Source: Scilla litardierei | Lineage: Eukaryota > Streptophyta > Magnoliopsida > Asparagales > Asparagaceae | DNA: 64,000 nt | NCBI GenBank assembly: GCA_030789695.1 | Contig: CM061139.1 | Coordinates: 200,791,641 to 200,855,640 of the forward strand | Reading direction: 5' to 3' | Shown: piece by piece, positions 55,709 through 64,000 of the stretch | Position numbering within the stretch: the first letter of the stretch is position 1 | Layout of the letters: every line of letters starts with the position of its first letter | Notes under the pieces: generated by a model | Database searches by the model: none | Told to the model about the DNA's origin: nothing | Seen by the model: only the letters and a program-made list of their open reading frames with translations | Made by a program: the position numbers and the translations under genes

Positions 55709-57083
55709 GTGAATACATGCACATTAACATATAATAATAGTTATAGAAAGAATACAAATAATACTAAATGGTTGGTGGGTCCCACACCTAAAATCCATCG
55801 CCGCCTGTGGTTAGGGCTTTTGATTTGAACCCGCCTATTAATTCCCACCACAATCTCTCTGCGTTTCTCTCGCCGTAAAAAAAAAGGTATTGGAAATTAA
55901 TAGGCGGGTTCAAATCATTTGTCTCAAAAATACCTTTTAGTCCTGAGGCGACATCTTGGGGCGAAGTTTCTGATCCAAATCTGGCTGGAAAAAGGTACGA
56001 TCTTCTGTATATTTTGTTTCTAAATGATACATTGAGATATTTGATTTGTGGTTTTCCATTTTTGTTTTAGGAGTTTTTTATTTGATCTATTGGAAATTTG
56101 ATGAATAGATGGAAAATGATCTGAACTTTTTCGTAAAAGATTAGTTCTTTCGATGCGAAAGATTGGGTATTGGTAATTTTAGATATATATGAAATATTAT
56201 TTTATGTAGAAGTTCGTTTCTTATTTTTTTAAAAACGTGTATTGAGTAACTTGGAGGATTTCATTTGCTTTAATGAAGGATAGGTTGGGGTTCGTTGGAT
56301 TATTATAACCTGTAAGATTTGGTTCTCGCGTTGGCTTTCGGAACGGGTTTCGCTCTATTCAATTGATGGGTAGATATTTCGTAGTTTTAGATTTGTTTGT
56401 TTATTTGATTCAATAAAAAGATGGGGATAAAAAGAGTGGAGGATTATGTATGTGCGGGGACAATAACTACCAAAATATTAGACTTTGATGTTGCTTCATA
56501 AAATTATTAGATATATTGCAATTTTCAAGAATTTGATATGCTAAGATAGGTAGCTTATGTATGTACTGTAGACCTTTATTTTTTCTTAACTAAAGAAAAA
56601 TCCTGATATCTGAGAGTTTTCTACATAACATAATCTTTGTTGAAGCCTGCAATGCATTTATGGAATTAATATTTAGATTCGGCCCTCAAAACATGAGTTA
56701 TCATGAGATTGTTTATTTTGTTAAAACATGCCATTATGTTGTATAAGTAGGTGATACTTTATTTGTTCATTGAATTAGAATTGTTTTTTGGGGTCATGGT
56801 GTATCAAATAACTATAGTAGCACGTCTTTTGTCATGTTTATCATAGTTTCTTCCCGTCATTAGGCTGCATGGGACACCCTGTGTGATTTTAAAGGACACT
56901 AATTTTGACTATACTAGCATTATGGGCATGCCCTATGCATGTTGTTTAAAAAAAGTTAGAGAGTTATTAGTGAAATATAATTATAATTTTTTGTACAGTA
57001 ATTTTATGTGAAACTATTCTTCAGTATAATATATATTTTTATTCTGATGAAGAAAATTGGATATTGGATGTTGAATCTCTATT
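55709..57083. other. Leader/intron-like sequence with 23-bp hairpin
   Basis: CT-rich leader-like sequence at 55850-55875 and GGAAAAAGGTACGATCTTC near 55990 resemble a plant non-coding first exon ending at a GT donor. T-rich intron-like DNA follows to about 57000. No coding frame continues it, so it is at most a gene fragment. Confidence 0.35.
55821..55917. repeat. 23-bp perfect inverted repeat
   Basis: 55821-55843 is the exact reverse complement of 55895-55917 (core GAACCCGCCTATTAATT), with a 51-bp spacer. It could be a short MITE-like relic or a stable RNA hairpin. Confidence 0.8.
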
Positions 57084-58400
57084 ATACAATTGAGGGCCTT
57101 GATGTAACGTTTGTTCTACTGGGACAAACCCAGCTGGACAAACGATTGGCCCAGGTTGTGCCACCTCATCTCGGCGGGGCCCAATGGGGTTGTGTGGGAT
57201 TTTGGGCTTGGTTTGGGGTGGGGTTTTGGGGAGTTGGGTTTAATGCCTTCCAATTCTCCATATTTGCAAGATTGCCATTGGTGGGTCCCCTTTGGGGTTG
57301 GGTGGGAGAGTGGGTTTGTTTTGGTGTGTGGTTTTGGGGAGTTGGGTTAATGCCCAATTCTCCTTATTTGCAAGCTTGTCATTGGTATTGTTGCACTTTG
57401 CCCCAAGGGTTTTTAGTAATTTAGCCCCTGATTTTTTTCCTTTTTACCCCCGATGATGCACACACACACACGCCTCTCGCTCCTTGGTTTTGCATGTGCA
57501 CCTCATCCTTTCCGTTTCTTCGTATTTGCATACAGGCGACAACTGCCTCCGTGACCTCCAGGCACGGGCAATTTATAGTCCTTTGTACAATTGATGGCTC
57601 TTGATGTGATGTTTGGCCTATTAGGACAAATGCACATGGCACCTTTGTCCCATGTGACAAAGGGGAAGGGATTCTACCTCATCATTGTGAGACCCACTTG
57701 GAGGTAGGTGTGGTGTTGGGTGTTGTGGAAATCCCAAAGAAAAGCACCCTAATTCCTTTTATTTCCATGATTGCTATTGATCTTTCATGAAAAAACGCTA
57801 CCCTTTTCCCTTATTTATGGATTTGCCATTGTTCTTTTTCCACTTTGCCCTCTATGTTTTTTGCGCTTTGGCTCATGCTTTCCCCCCTTTAACCCACAGT
57901 CGCGACACACACGCTTCCCTCTCATTTTCTACTACGTGTGGGCTCCGCCTCCTCTGTGTGTGTTTTTTCTTTGGTCTATGTGCACTATGTGCACGAGTAA
58001 TTTCTATTTTATATTTGAGGGATGTGGGTCCGATCTTTGACCTACTAGGACAAACCTTTGTCCTACGTGACGAGTGGAGAGGTCCACCTCATCACCCCAC
58101 TTGGGGGTGCCACTCACCCTCCCAAATGAAAGGCCACCCGGGCCCTTTTTACAAGTCAACCATTGTCATATCATATTCTTAAAATCAACACTCAAATAAC
58201 CCAGCCTTTCCCCCCTAATTATGGTTTGTCTTTGCGCTTTCCCGCTTACCTCTCGTGGGGTTTTGCACTTTAACCCTGTGTTTTCACCCTTTTACTCCTG
58301 ACGATACACACACTCTTCTCTCTCTTTTGCTGGTTGCGCGCGTGTCCCGCATCCTTTGTTTGGGTTTTTTGCATTGTGCACTCTATGCACATGTTATTTC
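57084..58400 (-). repeat. Repeat family R, copy block 3 (inverted, about three monomers)
   Basis: The same landmarks occur in reverse complement: the end motif ATTATACAATTGAGGGCC at 57078-57095, then CACACACACG-type segments near 57470, 57905 and 58305 at about 0.4-kb spacing. The last unit is cut at 58400 by insertion G inside its GAAATAACATGTGCAT segment. Confidence 0.7.
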
Positions 58401-58629
58401 TGTTAGGACCCTGCGGGGCTACACACACTCGAGGGGGGTGAATAGTGTAATGGCAAGTAAAGTGCTTAATTAAAAGTTACTAAAACTACAGCATAATTAG
58501 CAGCGGAAATTAACGAGAATGCTCAACAACAATCACAAACATAAGGATTTTACCCTGGTTCTCCAAACTTGGGTACGTCCAGCCATACAAATATTCACTA
58601 TAATTCCCATAAGGAGAAGTGAATACAAT

Positions 58630-58825
58630 CTCACACAGAGATACATCACACAAAGGATTTGGATTCTCACACAGAGAAATCCTTACTCTCACACAGAGAG
58701 ACTCGTGCTCTCACACAAAGAGACTTTATCCCCACACAGAGACAAACTCTCACACAGAGAGTAACTCTCACATAGAGAGTGACTCTCACACAGAGAGTGA
58801 CTAATTCTCACAGAGAATTAGGGGT
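58630..58825. repeat. CACACAGAGAG tandem repeat in G LTR
   Basis: About ten degenerate units of 18-22 bp on the theme CTCTCACACAGAGAGT. Each unit is nearly self-complementary at CTCT...AGAG. The other LTR has a shorter version at 62516-62660. Confidence 0.8.
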
Positions 58826-59284
58826 TTCACAAAAGATGAAACGAAATAACACTTACATATGCTTTGATATGATCTTACTAATGTGAAGAAGAATGCATGC
58901 AAGTGAAACTCAAGTGCTTGAGATGGGGCTTTGATTGTACTTGATGATCTTTCTCTCTCTTAGAAATGAATCCTAACACTTCTTACTTGAGTGTATGAAT
59001 GAAGAGAAGAAAGATGTTCTCCAAGAAAAGGAATGAGATTGAAATCCCTTGGAGAAATTCCTTAGAGCTTAGATGCTATAGCATAAGATTGAAGCTCTAA
59101 GAGGAAATGAGGGATGAGTGGTTTAGAAAAGAGATTCAATGATCTTCTATGATTTTCTAACCCTTTCAAGAGTTCTAAATGAACTAAGCCATCTCATATA
59201 TGTAGGAAGCCAAGAAGAGCCCATAAAACCAACGAAAAACCCAAAGAAAAGAAATCTGCAACGACTAGATTTTGGCAGTTTACG

Positions 59285-59820
59285 GCACAGATCGTCGACT
59301 GAAGAAGGTCGGACAGTCGACTGGTCAACAGCTATAAAAATCCCAACAGCTATAATTTGAGACAGGACATGCGACTATAGAAGACTACACAGGCGCTTGT
59401 AAAATGTGCAGGCGCCTATATATCCTTCAGCAGGCAACCGTCACTTGGGATGGAAAGAAGATGAGAAAATGCAACTTTCGCACTAGCGCCTTTAGACGAT
59501 AGATGAACAAAACACAGGCGCCTTTAATTTGACAGTCGACTGAAATCTTGTCATCAATCGACTGAGGTGCAAAGTGGGATGAAACCCAGAAAATACAAGA
59601 TACGCACTATGGCACATAGACGACTGTAGAACAACTCACAAGCGCCTGATAGAAGACATGCGACTATAAATTGAACGTCAGTCGACTGTTTCCAAGAGCT
59701 CAAGAAAGAGTCAAGAAATGCTGACTTGAGTTATGTATGTCAGTCGGCTGTAGAAGGCTGGCCTGGTGCCTGGAGGTCATCCAGTCGTCTGTCGTGCCTT
59801 CATCAGTCGACTGCAGGAGA
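59285..59820. repeat. Cluster of CAGTCGACTG and CAGGCGCCTG palindromes
   Basis: At least six CAGTCGACTG-type sites and about five CAGGCGCCT-type sites, some mutated, lie in 535 bp. The same cluster is in the other LTR at 63119-63612. The sites lie upstream of the likely TATA region in element sense, so a regulatory role is plausible. Confidence 0.75.
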
Positions 59821-60291
59821 GCCATAAACTCCAGTAAGAGTTTAAGGCAATGTGAACCTAATGTGATGGTTTCTATGATAATCTTAAGGCTCATTAATAT
59901 GGTTAAATGCATATGCATGAGAGTATGACCATCTATCAAGGCATTACAAAAATCCTAAACTCAAAAAGAGAAATACAAGTAATTGAAATTACATGTATTA
60001 CATATTGCATCTCCTAGAGTCTAAGTCTTCAAGCTTATGATACCTTGATGCCCTTCAACATCTTTCAAGCTTTGGCACCTCTTGATGAGCTTCCCTTTAT
60101 CAAGCTTGAGCACTCCATTACTCTTGAAGGTCTTTAATATAACCATTGCATCATCCTCCAAGCATTATGTTTGTCTCATCAACATATAATCATTAAGATA
60201 AACTGAGACTAAACATAAGATTGATTAGCACACCAACATAATGTATTGATTATTATCAAAACAACGTTAGTTTTGAACCCAAGAACTAACA

Positions 60292-60914
60292 ATCTCCCCC
60301 CTTTGATAATGACAATTCATTGTGTCATAATATAATAAACATTGAAATAAACAATGTGTGCTAACAAACGCCCCCAATCAATATGCAAGTGTGCACAAGA
60401 TATAAACATGCAAAGCACAAATCATATTGATGGGTGTCATGCAAAAACATACCAATTAATAATAATGGATAAACAAGCATAATGCATATTTTTATATAAC
60501 CCATTTCTCTCACCCATTGGCATATCAAAAAGATGGGTAATAACTAAATAGGAAAACCAATGGCAAGAGAAATAACCATCTCATATGCACAAACATAATG
60601 TAAATGACATCCAATGTGACATATGAATGGAAAAATAATAATGGTAGCAAGCAAAAATTCCATACTCCCCCATAATAATACAATACATGCAAAAATGGGA
60701 GCAATGGACACACTTACAAAAATATGGGTACAGAATAAAAACATACAAGTATGGTACCCAAGCAATGAAAAACAATGTAAGTGAGCTAGCAAGGTGGAAA
60801 CCAAACAAAAGTGGAGTTTGGTTTTCGTATATAGTCATATGAAAATGTAACATGACGAACATATGATTCTATATACGAGTTCCTATCAAACCTAGGACCA
60901 TTCTTAGAAATCCA
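60292..60914 (-). other. 3' internal region of G, non-coding
   Basis: This is AT-rich with the polypurine tract ATCAAAGGGGGGAGAT at its LTR edge and a second GGGGGAGTATGG tract near 60668 on the minus strand. Frames here are hydrophobic and AT-driven, and none is recognised. Confidence 0.6.
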
Positions 60915-62267
60915 TCAAGAAAGTGATTTGGGATTCTTAAGAAGAGGTTTGGTTAAGTCATGAGTAGGAGGTGAGGGTGCACGCTTATGAGGTGGAACAT
61001 AAACATTGGCATGCCCCGTGTGTGAAACATGAGATCTATCATTAGAAGCATTCACACAAGCAATTCTAGCATGCATATGAGCATGTGAAGCATGCAAATG
61101 TTTATTATCAATTCTAGCATGCAAGCAAAGTAAGTTATTTCCATAGGTAGATTTATCATGCATATCAACATATGAAGAAGCATTCGCACCAATAGGGTTT
61201 TTAATAGACTTCTTATGCAATGATGTGTACATATATGCATGAATTCTTCTTTGGCTTAATATTCAAAGTTGATTTTTGGCCAAAAGAAGAATTGGATGTG
61301 ACTTTCTTATTAGAATGCTCCCCCATAAAATTTATTTGGGTGCTTCTAAGAGAATAGCTTGGTTTGTTCACCTTCAATGAAGAGGACCCCAAAACATTGT
61401 ACTTACTCAATTTGAAATTTTCAATTTGAGTATACAATAGCTCACATTTCTTCAAAAGTGAAGAAACGTTGGCATCCCTCTTGGATAGATATGAGCTAAG
61501 CTCACAACATTTTGACTTGAGAGCCAATGTCTCATCTCTCAAAATGTTGTAATCACACTCGAGTGCATCTTCTCCATTTGGAGTTTGAGAGAAGTATTCC
61601 CATCTCTCAAGGCACTCAATTGAGAAAGAAGAGTATCTTTCTCGGTATGCAAAGAATTAAGTTCAACATTATGCGATGCATACAAACTCTCTTTCACAGA
61701 TTTGTGAAAATCACGATCAAACTCAATACGAGGTTTAAGAGAGTCATTCTCTTTGCTCAACATGCACACATGAGAATCAATATCAACCTTTTCTTGATTC
61801 AAAGCATTAAAACGTGTATCATCACAAGATTTGGATGATTGAGATGTGTGTGAGAGTGAGCATCTCTCTTTAGGCATAAACTTTTTAGCGTTTGGAGAGT
61901 CCAAAAACAACGCATTACAATTTTCAATAAAATCACTACGTTGAACGAGAGAGTTACGAGATACCTCATTACCAACGATGCTCTCATTATTGCAAGATTC
62001 CTCTTCACCATATTTGCCATCAAGATAATCCCATATCTCATTTGCCGTTTCGAAATCCATCACTTTCTTTGCAATTTTTGGAGAGATGGCATTGAGCAAT
62101 GCATTCCAAACTTGAGCATCTGAGGTAATAAACTCTGACTCCTCATGCACATCAAGCCAACAGAACATGTTCTTCCTCCATTTTGAGAAGTGTTTGCCTT
62201 TGAAGACGGGAGGAAGAGAGAGGGATTGTTGAGACTGAGAAGTCTTGCTTGCAAAATCCACCAAACC
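60915..62267 (-). pseudogene. Sirevirus-type gag remnant of G
   Basis: Reading starts beside the primer site at about 62267 (LVDFASKTSQ). The expected start codon there is TTG, and the first in-frame ATG is about 30 residues later. A gag domain follows, with PPVFKGKHFSKWRKNM and FETANEIWDYLDGKYG. Then comes a long polar, coiled-coil-like region with many Leu/Lys/Glu heptads. The frame is lost near 61555 and continues in another frame (RDETLALKSKCCEL). It is lost again near 61220 and ends as a His/Ala-rich stretch to about 60915. No zinc knuckle is seen. Gag would build the particle; this copy is broken. Confidence 0.75.
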
Positions 62268-62270
62268 AAG

Positions 62271-62282
62271 GCTCTGATACCA
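62271..62282 (-). other. tRNA-Met primer binding site of G
   Basis: TGGTATCAGAGC on the minus strand lies two bases after the end of the 5' LTR at 62285. Confidence 0.92.
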
Positions 62283-62284
62283 CT

Positions 62285-64000
62285 TGTTAGGACCATGCGG
62301 GGCAACACACACTAGAGGGGGATGAATAGTGTAATGGCAAGAAAAGTGCTTAATTAAAAGTTACTTAAATTACAGCACAATAAGCAGCGGAAATTAAAAA
62401 GAATGCTCAACAATAACAATCACAAACATAAGGATTTTACCATAGTTCCCTAAACTTGGGTACGTTCAGCCACACCAATATTCACTATAATTCTCACAAA
62501 GAGAAGTGAATACAATCTCACACAGATGATTTGTTACTATTCTCATACAGAGAGATCATTGCTCTCACACAGAGAGACTTTGTCCCACACAGAGACACAA
62601 ACTCTCACACAGAGAGTAACTCTTACAAAGAGAGTGACTAATTCCCACAGAGAATTAGGAGTTTCACAAAAGATGAAACGAAATAATAATTACTTATGCA
62701 TTGATATGATCTTACCAATGTGAAGAAGGCATGCAAGTGAAAATCAAGTGCGTGAGATGATGCTTTGATTTCACTTGATCTTTCTCTCTTCTAGGAATGA
62801 TACCTAACACTTCTCACTTGATTGTATGAATGAAGAGAAGAAATATGTTCTCCAAGAAAAGGAACGAGATTGAAATCCCTTGGAGAAATTTCCTAGAGCT
62901 TAGATGATATAGCATAAGATTGAAGCTCTAAGAGGGAATGAGGGAAGAGTGGCTTAGAAAAGAGATTCAATGATCTTCTATGATTTCCTAACCCTATCAA
63001 GAGTTCTAAATGAACTAAGTCATCTCCTATATATAGGAAGCCAAGAAGAGATCATAAAACCAACCAAAAACCCAAAGGAAAGAAATATGCAACGACTAGA
63101 TTTTGGCAGTTTACGGCACAGACAGTCGACTGAAGGTCGGTCGGTTGAATGGTCAACGACTATAAAAATCTCAACGGCTATAATCTGAGGCAGGACAGTC
63201 GACTGTAGAAGACTACACAGGCGCCTGTAAAATGTGTAGGCGCCTATATATCCTTCAGCAGGCGACTGTCACTTGGGATGGAAAGGAGCCGAAAAATGCA
63301 ACTTTTGCACTAGCGCCTTCAGACGATAGATGAACAAAACACATGCGCCTGTAATTTGACAGACGTGCAAAGTGGGATGAAACCTATAAACTGCAAGTTA
63401 CGTACTATGGCACACAGACGACTGTAGAACAACTCACAGGCGCCTGATGGAAGACATGTGACTGTAAATTGAACGTCATTCGACTGTTTCCAAGAGCTCA
63501 AGAAAGAGTCAAGAAATGCTGACTTGAGCTGTGCATGTCAGTCAGCTGTAGAAGGCTGGCCAGGCACCTTGAGGTCATCCAGTCGCCTGTTGTGCCTTCA
63601 TCAGTCGACTATGTGAGAGCCAGAAACTTCCAGTAAAAGTTTAAGGTAAGGTGAACCTAATGGGATGGTTTCTATGATAATCTAAAGGCTCACTAAGATG
63701 GTTAATTGCATATGCATGAGAGCATGGCCATCTATCAAGGCATTACAAAAATCCTAGACTCAAAAAGAGAAATGCAAGTATTTGAAATTACATGTATTAC
63801 ATATTGCATCTCCTAGAGTCTAAGTCTTTAAGCTCATGATACCTTGATGCTCCACAACATCTTCCAAGATTTGGCACCTCTTGATGAGCTTCCCTTTATC
63901 AAGCTTGAGCACTCCATCACTCTTGAATGTCTTTAATATAACCATTGCATCATCCTCCAAGCATTATGTTTTGTCTCATCAACATATAATCTTTAAGATA
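62285..64000 (-). mobile_element. 5' LTR of G, cut by window edge
   Basis: This matches 58401 onward for its whole visible length, with many substitutions and a few indels. Divergence is several percent by eye, so G is not young. A minus-strand CTATATATAG box is clear at 63027-63036, while the other LTR has CATATATG there (about 59195-59202). Confidence 0.88.
62516..62660. repeat. CACACAGAGAG tandem repeat in G 5' LTR
   Basis: This is a shorter version of the array at 58630-58825, about seven units. Confidence 0.75.

Larger units (their letters stand above)
58401..60291 (-). mobile_element. 3' LTR of G
   Basis: This is 1891 bp. On the minus strand it starts TGTTAGTTCTTGGG at 60291 and ends GGGTCCTAACA at 58401. 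It contains a tandem CACACAGAGAG array and a cluster of GTCGAC and GGCGCC palindromes, annotated separately. AATCTCCCCCCTTTGAT beyond 60290 is the polypurine tract on the minus strand. Confidence 0.88.
58401..64000 (-). mobile_element. Gag-only copia element G (Sirevirus type), right-truncated
   Basis: LTR copies lie at 58401-60291 and 62285-64000 (cut by the window). The interior at 60292-62284 is about 2.0 kb. On the minus strand the order is LTR, TGGTATCAGAGC primer site, gag fragments, a region with several GGGGGAG tracts, then the polypurine tract and LTR. There is no protease, integrase or reverse transcriptase. The left flank is ATTTC; the matching duplication is outside the window. 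The gag with a long coiled coil and repeated purine tracts suits Sireviruses (inference). Confidence 0.87.

Overview
This window is repeat-dense plant nuclear DNA. The evidence is several LTR retrotransposons with tRNA-Met or tRNA-Asp primer sites, a hAT-type element with an 8-bp target duplication, a PIF/Harbinger-type element with TTA duplications, and plant-style TATA boxes. I find no intact ordinary host gene. The only convincing small protein gene encodes a GRF-type zinc finger protein and lies inside the Harbinger-like element. The sequence fits an angiosperm with a repeat-rich genome; the species cannot be named from it. Boundaries were read by eye from matching repeats and target site duplications (TSDs) and should hold to within a few bases.

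Layout. Positions 1-6802 are one long LTR (family C, minus orientation, running off the left edge). It is split by a 4158-bp insertion (P, 1530-5687) made of two almost identical 2008-bp LTRs in inverted orientation around a 142-bp spacer with a tRNA-Asp primer site. The whole palindrome has one 5-bp TSD. Positions 7064-39134 are one old Ty1/copia element (D, TSD ACAAT) opened by two later insertions. The first is a coding-free Ty3/gypsy-like element (A, 8113-25264, TSD AAAGG), whose 5' LTR was itself hit by a second coding-free element (B, 9165-17655, TSD TTCTC). The second is a young copia element (E, 26407-34472, minus, TSD TGTTA) that landed in the gag codons of D. LTR divergence fits the nesting order: D about 3-4 percent, A about 2 percent, B about 0.6 percent, E 2 differences in 605 bp.

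Positions 39140-44400 hold AT-rich DNA and a solo LTR (F, 41337-44230, TSD CGGGG), probably nested in an older solo LTR (H). Positions 44600-58400 contain three blocks of an unclassified ~0.4-kb degenerate repeat (R), two in one orientation and one inverted. They surround a copia-LTR-like relic, an 825-bp hAT element with two tRNA-like modules, and a 4.6-kb Harbinger-like element (51124-55705) carrying the GRF zinc finger gene and about 33 copies of a 73-bp repeat. Positions 58401-64000 are a gag-only copia element of Sirevirus type (G, minus), cut by the right edge.

Function. Only E has near-complete retrotransposition coding capacity, and a frameshift interrupts it at the protease active site. 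D is a decayed polyprotein. A, B and G lack pol and would depend on enzymes from elsewhere. The items most worth following up are the palindromic insertion P, the Harbinger-like element with its GRF gene and 73-bp array, and the arrays of GC-rich hairpins in the leaders of both copia elements D and E.
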